Below, piece by piece: positions 53,855-62,776 of a DNA stretch of 64,000 bases. Source of the stretch: Saccharicrinis sp050589685 (lineage in GTDB: Bacteria; Bacteroidota; Bacteroidia; Bacteroidales; Marinilabiliaceae); the NCBI RefSeq assembly GCF_050589685.1, contig NZ_JBNGOS010000010.1, forward strand, positions 62,001 through 126,000, in the 5' to 3' direction. The position numbers were made by a program, and so were the translations under genes. The first letter of the stretch is position 1. Each line of letters begins with the position of its first letter. Below the pieces are notes generated by a model. That model saw only the letters and a list, made by a program, of their open reading frames with translations. It ran no database searches and was not told where the DNA came from.

Positions 53855-56233
53855 TTATTCCACAGCTTTTTCCAGTACTTTCTGGTCAATTTTACAGCTT
53901 TGCGCTGGATTAAAATTCACTTCTACCCTTAAAGCTCTTAGGCCTGATGCTCCTTTAAGGTCTTCAAGTTCCAATTCTTCAACTACGCCTTTCAGGTAAC
54001 CTTGCGCCATCATATATTCTATATATCTCTTATATTCGGCGATTTCATCGGCATGCGAATATATAATAGCTATTTTTCCCACTTGAGTCAACCTTTCGTT
54101 GCTACCCTTAACCATAGCCTTATCGATACGTTTTTTGATTATCTCATATCGGATATTGTAGGCACCGGCCACGTCAAACTTTTTCTCGTCTTGCCTAAAG
54201 GCTATACTTAACGGGTTTGAATGTACCAATACCAGTTGTGTGATATCCAATTTGATTTTCAATTCAGGCTGTATTTCGCGTATACGCCTCGCTATCTTCA
54301 CCTTAACCAACAACTGCCACAAACGGATATTCTTAAGATACATGTCGTTGTATGTAAGGTTTTTAACCAACGACTGGCCCAGGTAACCGTTATACTCGAC
54401 ACCGTCGGTACGGTATTTTTCGAAATAATGCGGAAACACATCCTGTGCTTTTTCCTGTTCCTTATCGATAATCTCGGTTACGTTGTCGTTGATCAGTGTT
54501 AAGCTGTCTTCAAAAGCCTTTCGTTTTTTGTAGAGAACACCCAGCTCCGGGTCGAGCATATTAAAATATTTGTCGATAGGCCCTGTCAATTCCGGATCAC
54601 GTTCTTTGATTAGCAACAGGAATGGATCTATTTCATGTTTCAGAAACTCTACGATACTAACTTCATCGCCTGCTTTTAGTCCTTGCCGGATGGTTTTGAG
54701 ATGGGTGCGTATTTTATAACTGATGTCACTCAGCAAAGGAATTTCGCGCACCTGTTTCTCTATTTGCAACACATCATATGCCCATTCCAGCTGTTCGCTC
54801 AAATCGGCCTGTATGGCATTGTTACGTTCAAGGGAGGATCCCCGGATATCCGAAGCACCAAATATGGGTACAATATCCGAAAACAGGATAGGATCAACAC
54901 TTGTATTCCCGTCGGTACTGTTTAATATTTTCGAGGCTGCTTCCCTAAAACGCCATTCGACCGTTGGATGAATGGCCGTAAACTCTTCCTGTATAAAAGC
55001 CCGTACCTTATCGTCCCATTCTTCTTGCGAACGCTGAATAGCCAGCGCAAAAACAGGAAACAGATCATACAGCATTTTTAACTGTATCATGCTTAAAGCA
55101 CCTGGCAAGGCACAACCAAACTCCAGCATTCCCACCACTTTTTTTTCTATAACCAAGGGAACTACTGCGTAACTGCTAATTCCGTTATCCAATAAAGTTT
55201 TTGTGAGCCTGGTCTGCTTAACCTCTTTGAGGTCACTGGTTAGAATAATTCTGCGTTCGATATAGGCTTGTTCATACATCGATCCCTCATAATCCTTGTG
55301 CTTAAAGTCATCATGAGGGATAATAGGCTTCCACAGAAAATTTTTATGCTCCTCGTGATTATTGGTTTCCGACATAGACGCCAATCCGAACCTGACCAAC
55401 GGATTGTCCATTAACGATCGGATTTTTTCCTGTATACGGTGGTATCCATCATAAGAAAGAATGGTATTTTTGTTCAGCAGATCCGATTTGAGTTCCGAAA
55501 TTACATGTTCACGCGTGATATTATTGTATTTGAAGCGCATAAATCCCGTAATCTCAAAATTATCCAAAGGTATCACCTGGTTCCAATAATCCAAATCATG
55601 GTCCCTGTCAAAAAGAGCCATAATTTCCGAGTGCTTCAACTTTTTGAGTTTGCCAATCGGTTTTACATTCATGTAACTTATGTCCATGTTTTTGTTGTAG
55701 TATTTAACCGATTCGTTTTGGTGGTCTAACAGCTTAAAAATAAACGGAATGTCAATCGGCAGTTTAAAGTTGTATACCTTATCCAGTATGATAAAATAGG
55801 CCTGATAAATAAAAGAGACCAGGTCTTTGTCTTCAACTTCTTTACCGATGATTTCGATTTTTTTATTCCCCCCGCCAATGGTATCCTTATATTTTTGGGA
55901 ACTGTAAAACGGCTTTTTTTCGAATGGTATAAAAGCTGCCGTTATTTCCTCGTTACAATTCAGCGGGTTAAAAACAAACATCATCAACTGCTTAACCAAA
56001 CCTTCGTGTTTGTCGAGGATGGTTAAATCTGTAATCTTTTTTTTCAATTCCGGTACGTCCTCCAGCTTTTCGAGCATTCTGAAGGCAGATTCACTTAGTA
56101 AAAATTCTTTATGTCTGCTGATTTTTTCTATTTCCTGAATAAGATATTCAAAACTCAGAGATTTTTCGAAAGGCAGCGAACAGAAATTACAATTCACCAC
56201 TTTGTTTATATTTGCTTCTCCATTTTTATCCAT
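53855..56233 (-). CDS. Large GAF-domain protein of unknown function
   Basis: 792 residues without a signal peptide. The middle (about 275-410) looks like a GAF domain: RRIILTSDLKEVKQTRLTKTLLDNGISSYAVVPLVIEKKVVGMLEFGCALPG. The N-terminal 250 and C-terminal 380 residues are helical and I cannot assign them. No kinase, cyclase, phosphodiesterase or HTH motif is visible. GAF domains bind small ligands such as cyclic nucleotides or nitric oxide-linked cofactors. The gene is upstream of ppk1 in the same direction and its promoter has a 19-bp palindrome, so it may be the sensor of the block. Confidence 0.8.
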   Translation of the reverse strand: MDKNGEANINKVVNCNFCSLPFEKSLSFEYLIQEIEKISRHKEFLLSESAFRMLEKLEDVPELKKKITDLTILDKHEGLVKQLMMFVFNPLNCNEEITAAFIPFEKKPFYSSQKYKDTIGGGNKKIEIIGKEVEDKDLVSFIYQAYFIILDKVYNFKLPIDIPFIFKLLDHQNESVKYYNKNMDISYMNVKPIGKLKKLKHSEIMALFDRDHDLDYWNQVIPLDNFEITGFMRFKYNNITREHVISELKSDLLNKNTILSYDGYHRIQEKIRSLMDNPLVRFGLASMSETNNHEEHKNFLWKPIIPHDDFKHKDYEGSMYEQAYIERRIILTSDLKEVKQTRLTKTLLDNGISSYAVVPLVIEKKVVGMLEFGCALPGALSMIQLKMLYDLFPVFALAIQRSQEEWDDKVRAFIQEEFTAIHPTVEWRFREAASKILNSTDGNTSVDPILFSDIVPIFGASDIRGSSLERNNAIQADLSEQLEWAYDVLQIEKQVREIPLLSDISYKIRTHLKTIRQGLKAGDEVSIVEFLKHEIDPFLLLIKERDPELTGPIDKYFNMLDPELGVLYKKRKAFEDSLTLINDNVTEIIDKEQEKAQDVFPHYFEKYRTDGVEYNGYLGQSLVKNLTYNDMYLKNIRLWQLLVKVKIARRIREIQPELKIKLDITQLVLVHSNPLSIAFRQDEKKFDVAGAYNIRYEIIKKRIDKAMVKGSNERLTQVGKIAIIYSHADEIAEYKRYIEYMMAQGYLKGVVEELELEDLKGASGLRALRVEVNFNPAQSCKIDQKVLEKAVE

Positions 56234-56341
56234 TTCCTACAATTTCAATACAATTTTAAATAATACAACCACAACTAGCCATCAATTTTATGACAAACCA
56301 TAATAATTGCTTATTGAAATGCTATTGCACGTGTATTAACT

Positions 56342-56379
56342 AACAGTATTGAATACTGTTTGTTCTGCAAAGAATACTG
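56342..56379. promoter_or_regulatory. 19-bp palindrome and half-site upstream of the GAF-ppk1 block
   Basis: AACAGTATTGAATACTGTT (56342-56360) is a perfect 9-1-9 palindrome. Its half GAATACTG recurs at 56372-56379. It lies 110-145 bp before the GAF ATG and after the MCP stop; with no T-run it is an operator rather than a terminator. Confidence 0.6.
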
Positions 56380-56409
56380 ATGAATCGTTAGATTATCAGA
56401 CAGGATATG

Positions 56410-57618
56410 TTACGCAGACTGTTTCTTTTCGAGGATATTGTTCTTCATTTTTTGTTTTTCCTTAGCCATTTTGACATTTTCCATACGTTCTTTTGCGGCA
56501 GGATTGGATGTTTTGAAGAAGTGAAGCGAATCTTTCAGGCTATCAGACAAATCTTTTAACTGCTCCGAGGTAAATGCAATTTCTTCCGAAGCTTCCACGT
56601 TATTTTGCGCTATTTCATGGAGTTCTTTTATAGAAGAATTAACCTGTTCCACGCTCACTTGCTGTTTTACACTTGCGTTTGATATTTCCGCGACCATCTC
56701 CGATGTTTTTTCGATCTGGGGCAACATATGATCAAACAAACCCGACGATCTCTCTACCAGCTTTTTGCTATCTTTAGAAAGCTTTGTGATTTGCGAAACC
56801 GTATCTTTACTTCGCTCGGCCAGTTTCCTGATTTCATGGGCAACCACGGTAAACCCTTTACCTGCAGCACCTGACTTAGCCGCCTCTATAGCCGCATTTA
56901 AGGCCAATATATTGGTTCCCTTGGCAATGTCATCTATTTCTTTTGTCCCACTTGATATGGCTTCTACCATACCCGTAATTTTAGCGGATATTTCAAAAAG
57001 CTCTCTCAAGCTAGCCATATTTTCCTGGGACAGTTCATTGCTCTCCCGTGCATAACTTGTATTCTCCCCCACACTTTTAGCTATAGATTCCATTGTATTG
57101 GCTATATATTCGCTTGAGTTGGCTTGCTGAGCGGAATCCCTGGCCAAATTATGGATATTATTGGCCAGTAAAGAACTTGATTTCGATAATTTTCGGGAAC
57201 CCTTGTTCATCTCTTTTACCAAGTGTCTCAGCACAAATACCAACTTTTGAATGTTATTCGTAATCATACCTAATTCATTGTCCTGATGTTCAATCCCTTT
57301 TACATTTTCGATTTGCAAATCGCCTTCGGCAATCTTATTCAGATGACTTATGGTATCCAATAAAGGTTTTTGGACTTTTGCTTTTATTCGCAAATAAAAC
57401 CCACCTGTTATCATACAGGCAACAGGAATAGCCCAAACCAAATGAATCAATCCCAATCTTCCAACCGTAAAATAAATGAGTGATGAAAAATAAACAATGA
57501 TCAGATTTAACCAGGAAAGCGAAAAAATAATTGATTTTTTAAAAACAATCTTTAGTCCCAAATATCCAATGGGCAACATTGAAGATACAATCACAGTAAA
57601 AAGAATCAACTCATTCAT
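56410..57618 (-). CDS. Methyl-accepting chemotaxis-type signalling protein without a periplasmic sensor
   Basis: 402 residues. Three closely spaced hydrophobic segments occupy the first 75 residues with no periplasmic domain. A HAMP-like linker (LDTISHLNKIAEGDLQIENV) and then the MCP signalling hairpin: tip EIDDIAKGTNILALNAAIEAAKSGAAGKGFTVVAHEIRKLAE. The tip is canonical and would bind a CheA/CheW pair; no such gene is in the window. The signal probably comes from the membrane region or the cytoplasm. It is transcribed in the same direction as the GAF gene, with a 176-bp gap holding a palindrome. Confidence 0.93.
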   Translation of the reverse strand: MNELILFTVIVSSMLPIGYLGLKIVFKKSIIFSLSWLNLIIVYFSSLIYFTVGRLGLIHLVWAIPVACMITGGFYLRIKAKVQKPLLDTISHLNKIAEGDLQIENVKGIEHQDNELGMITNNIQKLVFVLRHLVKEMNKGSRKLSKSSSLLANNIHNLARDSAQQANSSEYIANTMESIAKSVGENTSYARESNELSQENMASLRELFEISAKITGMVEAISSGTKEIDDIAKGTNILALNAAIEAAKSGAAGKGFTVVAHEIRKLAERSKDTVSQITKLSKDSKKLVERSSGLFDHMLPQIEKTSEMVAEISNASVKQQVSVEQVNSSIKELHEIAQNNVEASEEIAFTSEQLKDLSDSLKDSLHFFKTSNPAAKERMENVKMAKEKQKMKNNILEKKQSA

Positions 57619-57780
57619 ATTAGCTGGAATTAATTTAATTAAAATTAGATATTGATTGTACGTGCGTTTTCATATTTAGTGATAGATTTAGTCTAATTTT
57701 CCAAGGCATTAATCAAGAATTGTAGCCTGTTCAACCAGATAAAGCAATAGCAACAAATAAGATGGCTAAACATTTTGACA

Positions 57781-57797
57781 ATTTATCATTGATAAAT
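57781..57797. promoter_or_regulatory. Palindrome ATTTATCATTGATAAAT
   Basis: Perfect 8-1-8 palindrome 22 bp upstream of the -7 box at 57820. Candidate operator for the ankyrin lipoprotein. Confidence 0.5.
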
Positions 57798-57819
57798 CCC
57801 TATTTTAATATAGAAGTAT

Positions 57820-57834
57820 TACTTTTGGCGTTCA
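57820..57834 (+). promoter_or_regulatory. -7 box of the ankyrin gene, conserved with 5251
   Basis: TACTTTTG is a perfect -7 box followed by GCGTTCA. Fourteen of 15 bases match the promoter at 5251. The ATG is 19 bp downstream. Confidence 0.6.
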
Positions 57835-57852
57835 TTAGAAACAAAAACAAGC

Positions 57853-58470
57853 ATGAACAAACTAATATTGATTACTACAATAACTTTCACCGTATTTTTG
57901 GCATTCAGTTGTAACTCAACAACAAGCAAAAAGGGAGAAACCAAAAAACCAACCACGGAAAAAACGGCAACCCCTGCTTCGGAAAAAATATTCGATCGTG
58001 ACTTAATAATTCAAAGTGCATTAGATGGCAAGATAGGGACAATAAAAGGAGCTTTGGAAAATGGTTTTGATGCCAACTCCACCGATGTCAACAAACGTAC
58101 GCCATTAATGATGGCTGCTTTTAACGGACATACCGAAATAGTTTTGTTATTGATAAATCATGGCGCCGATGTCAACTTAATGGACAATATTAACAGGACC
58201 GCATTAATGTATGCATCCACTGGCCCATTTGCACCCACCGTACTGGCCTTATTGCAAAATGGTGCCCAACCCAACTTGATGGATAATGAGGAGAATTGGA
58301 CAGCCGTAATGATGGCCGCAGCAGAAGGTCAGCTTGAGGTGGTTAAAACTTTGGTTGCCCATGGTGCTGATTTAAAAATGGTAGACGTCGACGGTGAGTC
58401 TTCCTTGGATTTTGCGAACTCGAAGGGACATACCCAGGTAGCAGAATATATTAAAACGCAAATGAAATAA
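57853..58470 (+). CDS. Ankyrin-repeat lipoprotein
   Basis: A lipoprotein signal (LITTITFTVFLAFSC) and a Thr/Lys/Pro-rich linker, then four to five ankyrin repeats: NKRTPLMMAAFNGHTEIVLLLINHGADVNLMD, NRTALMYASTGPFAPTVLALLQNGAQPNLMD, WTAVMMAAAEGQLEVVKTLVAHGADLKMVD, GESSLDFANSKGHTQ. It should bind another envelope protein. In proteobacteria ankyrin proteins sit by catalase genes; none is here. The function is unknown. Confidence 0.92.
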   Translation: MNKLILITTITFTVFLAFSCNSTTSKKGETKKPTTEKTATPASEKIFDRDLIIQSALDGKIGTIKGALENGFDANSTDVNKRTPLMMAAFNGHTEIVLLLINHGADVNLMDNINRTALMYASTGPFAPTVLALLQNGAQPNLMDNEENWTAVMMAAAEGQLEVVKTLVAHGADLKMVDVDGESSLDFANSKGHTQVAEYIKTQMK

Positions 58471-58483
58471 TGTTTCAGTTTAC

Positions 58484-58556
58484 AGTCAGCAGTACAACCG
58501 TTTGTCATTCATGTTGGATAATCCGACTATTGACTGTTCACTGACGACTGCTGACT
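58484..58556. repeat. Inverted repeat AGTCAGCAGT / ACTGCTGACT
   Basis: AGTCAGCAGT (58484-58493) and its reverse complement ACTGCTGACT (58547-58556) are separated by 53 bp of sequence rich in GACT/GTCA. The right arm ends in the stop codon region of the helicase gene. Likely a small dispersed repeat rather than a terminator. Confidence 0.45.
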
Positions 58557-60567
58557 AACCTTCATCTTCAAATCCAAGGTTGCCTGATATATTCCTGAAT
58601 CGTTCCGCTTCATCCTTCTCACCCAATTTATCGCATACCTGGGCCAAATAATAATAAGAATCCGCATGATCTTCCTTCAGCTTAACAGCTTGTTTTAAAT
58701 CATTGTATGCACCATTTAGGTTGCGTAGCAAAATACGTGTCCGACCTCTATTATAATAGACTTTAAAGGTACGTGGTTTTATTTTTCGAGCTAAGGAATA
58801 ATCGGCCTCTGCCCCATCCAAATCGTTGATCTCTACTTTCAGTCCCGCTCTTTTGAATATGGCCTCAAAGAAATCCGGGTTTAACACTATGGCTTTGTTT
58901 AAATTGGCTATTGCAGCACTTTTGTCGTTGGCTTTCACCAAACACTCGTTGGCCATCAAAAAATATTCCCGGGCAAACTCTGCAAGCTGTTTGTTTCGTC
59001 TTTTTTCTCTGCTTTCCAGTTGTTTTACCTTCTTGCTTAATTTTTGAATCACATTCAACTGACGGGAAATAAAACGAAGTACGACAGGCTTGGTCAGATC
59101 GTTTCTTTTAGCTACCGCCTGCCCTAATTCCTCCATGGAAGTCCTGAAATCTTTTTTCCGAAAGGCTGTTAAGGCTTTTTTGTAACCGTCGTCGGCCCGG
59201 GCAGAATCGAGACTTTCTTTTATTTGAAGTTTGTTGTTGCTCTTTCTCGAAAAATCGACACACTCCCTTTTTACGATGACATCACGGGGGGTGATCTGCG
59301 ATTTCATGATGATTCCCTGCAAAGAGCGGCAACGACTCAGTGCGACATACAGTTGACCTCCTGCAAAAGCGCCACCGGTGAAATCGATCATCACTTTATC
59401 AAATGTTAAACCCTGGCTCTTGTGAACCGTAATAGCCCACGCCAGTTTTACCGGATATTGTTGATACGATCCTATTTCTTCTTCAATGATTCGGTTGTTT
59501 TTTTCGTCGTATTTATATCGAACATTCCGCCATACTTCTTTCTCAACGAGGTGGATCTCCTCATTCTCCAGCCGGACATATATACCTTCCTCATTGATTT
59601 CATCTATCCGCCCAAGGCTACCGTTAAACCATCTGCGATCAGGGGAATCATTTTTAATAAACATAACCTGGGCGTTTTCCTTTAATATTAGCTGCCGTGG
59701 GGTGGGCAAAGCCGATTCGGGAAATTCACCTGAAATATAACCTTCAAAAGTGATTTCTTCCTCTTCCAATTCCTCCAGTTTATGGTCGTTAATATAATCC
59801 ACGGTATCCCTGCGCGTAGCCAGGGTAATAAAAAGCTCATCCAACGGAGCGTTGTAGGTAGGCTGAAAGCGCTGGTTGATGGTTTTGATATCATCTTGCT
59901 TAACGGCATTGACCCGGACTCTATCCAGTAAATTCACAAACTCCGGGTTACTCTGACGATATACCTTTTTAAGCTCTATTTGTACCAAGGGCAGGTTACG
60001 AAACGCCCTGGCCGAAAAAAAGAATGGCGTTTGGTAGAACCTCTTTAAAATGGCCCATTCTTCTCTTTTTACTACCGGTTCCAGCTGAAACACATCGCCC
60101 ACCATTAAAAGCTGTTTCCCTCCGAAAGGCACTTGCATATTGCCTGAAAAAACTCTCAGTACACGATCGATAAAGTCAAGAATATCCACGCGAAGCATGG
60201 AAACCTCGTCGATAATCAACAGCTCCATTTCTTTAATAAGCTTTTGGTGATTTTTCCGATATTTTAAGAAATCGTAAATACGGCCGTCTTTTGTACTTAA
60301 ATCAGGATCGTCGGGTAAAATTGGTCGGAACGGAATTTTAAAGAAGGAGTGCATGGTTTGACCCCCTGCATTTATGGCTGCGATACCGGTTGGAGCCACG
60401 ACCACATGTTTTTTGTGTGTTTGGGTACAAATATATTTTAAAAACGTACTTTTTCCTGTACCGGCTTTCCCCGTTAAAAAAACGGACCGGTTTGTATATT
60501 GAACAAGTTTTAGGGCATCCTGAAATTCGTTATTGTCTGTATCGATATGTTCGAGCCACTCCTCCAT
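58555..60567 (-). CDS. PIF1/RecD2-like helicase fused to TPR repeats
   Basis: 670 residues. The N-terminal about 420 form a superfamily 1B helicase: Walker A TGKAGTGKSTFLKYI, motif Ia VVVAPTGIAAINAGG, Walker B LLIIDEVSMLRVDI, motif III KQLLMVGDVFQLEPVV, and motifs V-VI WAITVHKSQGLTFDKV, YVALSRCRSLQG. After a coiled-coil linker the last about 130 residues are TPRs (AIANLNKAIVLNPDFFEAIFKRAGLKVEINDLDGAEADYSLARKIKP). PIF1-like enzymes unwind DNA 5'-3', including G-quadruplexes. The fused TPR may tether the helicase to a partner. It is 3 bp after a secreted TPR protein gene. Confidence 0.93.
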   Translation of the reverse strand: MEEWLEHIDTDNNEFQDALKLVQYTNRSVFLTGKAGTGKSTFLKYICTQTHKKHVVVAPTGIAAINAGGQTMHSFFKIPFRPILPDDPDLSTKDGRIYDFLKYRKNHQKLIKEMELLIIDEVSMLRVDILDFIDRVLRVFSGNMQVPFGGKQLLMVGDVFQLEPVVKREEWAILKRFYQTPFFFSARAFRNLPLVQIELKKVYRQSNPEFVNLLDRVRVNAVKQDDIKTINQRFQPTYNAPLDELFITLATRRDTVDYINDHKLEELEEEEITFEGYISGEFPESALPTPRQLILKENAQVMFIKNDSPDRRWFNGSLGRIDEINEEGIYVRLENEEIHLVEKEVWRNVRYKYDEKNNRIIEEEIGSYQQYPVKLAWAITVHKSQGLTFDKVMIDFTGGAFAGGQLYVALSRCRSLQGIIMKSQITPRDVIVKRECVDFSRKSNNKLQIKESLDSARADDGYKKALTAFRKKDFRTSMEELGQAVAKRNDLTKPVVLRFISRQLNVIQKLSKKVKQLESREKRRNKQLAEFAREYFLMANECLVKANDKSAAIANLNKAIVLNPDFFEAIFKRAGLKVEINDLDGAEADYSLARKIKPRTFKVYYNRGRTRILLRNLNGAYNDLKQAVKLKEDHADSYYYLAQVCDKLGEKDEAERFRNISGNLGFEDEG

Positions 60568-60570
60568 TTA

Positions 60571-62688
60571 CTAATGTTTCTCCTCTTTATTTACTTCCGT
60601 GTCCTTTAATACGCGTTGCATACCGTACCGTTTAATTACGTTATAGGCTTTGTATAAACCAAGTTCTCCTGCTTTACTTAGGTCCAGGGTTCCTTGTTCA
60701 TCGTTTTTCAGATAAATTTGGGTAAGACCTCGATTAAAATAAGCTTCGGCGAAAAATGGATTGAGCTCAATTGCCTTATTAAAATTAATAATGGCACCTT
60801 CATAGTCTTTTCGTATACATTGCAAAATACCCAGGTTATAATAAGCAAATTCAAATTTAGGATCTATTTCAAGAACTTTTCTCAAGTCGCTTTCAATCAA
60901 CTGATAGTCGAGCATTTGCTTCACTACACCATCGTCTTTTACTACGTCATCCTTTTTAAATCCGGCAGCCGTATTTTTTGATAACAAATTCACGGGAAGT
61001 TCTTCCTCCTTAAAAGTCTTCATCATTTCAACCATCTTATAGCGTATGTAAGCTCTGTTAAAATATGGTAATAAGTTTAAGTTGTTCCCGCCGGTGTTTT
61101 CTATAATATAATCGTATTCCGCTATGGCACTTGTGTAATTCAGCACAACGCCGTACAAAATTCCCCTGATAAAACGCAGGTCGTTATTTTCAGGTGTTTT
61201 TTCAAGCTCATTTCCTATTTGCTTAATGTTAGTAAAGTACTCCAATGCTTTGTTGTCATCGGTTTCCGCCTCTCTATTGGAGAATATAAGTGGTCTGCCA
61301 AACTTCTTTCGCTGGTTGAATTGTGTCACCTCAGGTTTAAAATATCTCGTTCTATTGATTAAAGAGTCTACCGAAAAGAAAGTCAATCCGTAAACCGTTT
61401 CAAGATCGATGATGATATTGCGGTTTTGAATCTTACCCCTTAGATTCTCAATTTCCTCCACTTCGCTTTCCTCAATGCCGAAATCGTCTAATACTGCTAT
61501 CTTGTCGTGATTACTGATATCGTCATCTTTCTCGCTTCGTGTTTCTTTGGGTTTTGCATTATTGGCAGCTGTATTTCTTTCCGCTTTTTTACGGCTATCC
61601 TGCTCCAGCTTGTAAGCCATATTGTAATCTTTACCTGCCGCAGAACTGTTGTTTATGCCGCTATATGCCTGTGCTCTTGCCATGTATGCATCGGGATATT
61701 CCGGATAACGATCTATAATAAGGTTTAAATCAGATATGGCATCACGGAATTGTCCAACCCGGATATAAAGTAAAGACCTGTTGAAGAGCGTTAGCATATC
61801 GTCAGGGTTTAAAGCCAATACTCTGGAAAAATCATCGATAGCATTGTTCACATCCCCTATTTCAACCTTTAATATTCCCCGGTTGGCATAAGCCATGGCA
61901 TTTTTAGGCTCCAACTCGATCACCTTATCAAAGTCCTGCATGGTGCCTTCCAGATTATCCATCTGATAACGGATTACACCCCGCATCATGTAATAAGATG
62001 GCTCGTGCCTATCCAATTTAATCGCTTCGTCGATACGGGCAATCGCTTTCTCAAAATCATTGATATCGTAGTAAATAAATGCACTAAAGCGATATGCATC
62101 TGCCACTAAGGGATTTACTTGAATTGCTTCGTCCATATCCCGAACAGCACCGATGGTATCCTTTAAATTAAGCTTGGATATGGCCCTGTTTATATAGGCA
62201 CCGTACTGTGCAATATCGATTTTTAACACTGAAGTAAAATCGTCGATACTTTTTTGGTAATCTTTGGTATTCATATATACCAAACCTCTGTTAAAATAAA
62301 TTCCTTCGTCCTGCGGACTGAGTTCCAGTCCCTTGCCATAATCTTCCAGTGCTTTTTGATAGGATCCGAATTTGCTTCGTATATCGCCCCTGAACCTATA
62401 ATAACTAGCATGAAACGGATTGATCCCGATCGCCTTGTCCATATCTTTTTCGGCTCCTTTTAGATCGTCCAGACTAAACTTGGCATACGCTCTAAAATAG
62501 TATGGATCGGCCAAGTAGGGTTTTACGCGTATTACCTTGTTGAAGTAGGAAATAGCCAACACATAGTCTTCGTAATACAACGAATTCCTGCCAATAATCA
62601 GCACCCTGTCTGTATCTATTTGTGCATGGCTATTGGCCGAGACGACAAGCAAAAAGAGTATATGAAGGGAATAAAAGATCTTTCTCAT
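60571..62688 (-). CDS. Secreted TPR protein, operon partner of the helicase-TPR gene
   Basis: Start at MRKIFYSLHILFLLVVSANSHAQ, a signal peptide; a longer frame to 62718 adds ten residues and is not needed. Ten or more TPRs in tandem cover about residues 40-350 (NSLYYEDYVLAISYFNKVIRVKPYLADPYYFRAYAKF, and so on) and again at the end (LRKVLEIDPKFEFAYYNLGILQCIRKDYEGAIINFNKAIELNPFFAEAYFNRG). Between them lies a charged linker (RSEKDDDISNHDK) and a less clear region. The signal peptide means periplasm or outer membrane, so it cannot directly touch the cytoplasmic helicase; a shared transcript may just be historical. Confidence 0.9.
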   Translation of the reverse strand: MRKIFYSLHILFLLVVSANSHAQIDTDRVLIIGRNSLYYEDYVLAISYFNKVIRVKPYLADPYYFRAYAKFSLDDLKGAEKDMDKAIGINPFHASYYRFRGDIRSKFGSYQKALEDYGKGLELSPQDEGIYFNRGLVYMNTKDYQKSIDDFTSVLKIDIAQYGAYINRAISKLNLKDTIGAVRDMDEAIQVNPLVADAYRFSAFIYYDINDFEKAIARIDEAIKLDRHEPSYYMMRGVIRYQMDNLEGTMQDFDKVIELEPKNAMAYANRGILKVEIGDVNNAIDDFSRVLALNPDDMLTLFNRSLLYIRVGQFRDAISDLNLIIDRYPEYPDAYMARAQAYSGINNSSAAGKDYNMAYKLEQDSRKKAERNTAANNAKPKETRSEKDDDISNHDKIAVLDDFGIEESEVEEIENLRGKIQNRNIIIDLETVYGLTFFSVDSLINRTRYFKPEVTQFNQRKKFGRPLIFSNREAETDDNKALEYFTNIKQIGNELEKTPENNDLRFIRGILYGVVLNYTSAIAEYDYIIENTGGNNLNLLPYFNRAYIRYKMVEMMKTFKEEELPVNLLSKNTAAGFKKDDVVKDDGVVKQMLDYQLIESDLRKVLEIDPKFEFAYYNLGILQCIRKDYEGAIINFNKAIELNPFFAEAYFNRGLTQIYLKNDEQGTLDLSKAGELGLYKAYNVIKRYGMQRVLKDTEVNKEEKH

Positions 62689-62722
62689 AAAAAATAACTG
62701 TACGGTAATAAGTATCATATAC

Positions 62723-62770
62723 TAACCTGGGCAAGCCAAAAACAAACAAGTTATTGGCTTGCCCAGGTTA
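62723..62770. promoter_or_regulatory. 17-bp perfect hairpin in the leader of the TPR-helicase operon
   Basis: TAACCTGGGCAAGCCAA (62723-62739) pairs with TTGGCTTGCCCAGGTTA (62754-62770) with a 14-base loop. It lies right after the -7 box TATATTTG (62784-62777, minus), at the predicted 5' end of the transcript. There is no T-run. Confidence 0.85.
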
Positions 62771-62776
62771 ATCGGA

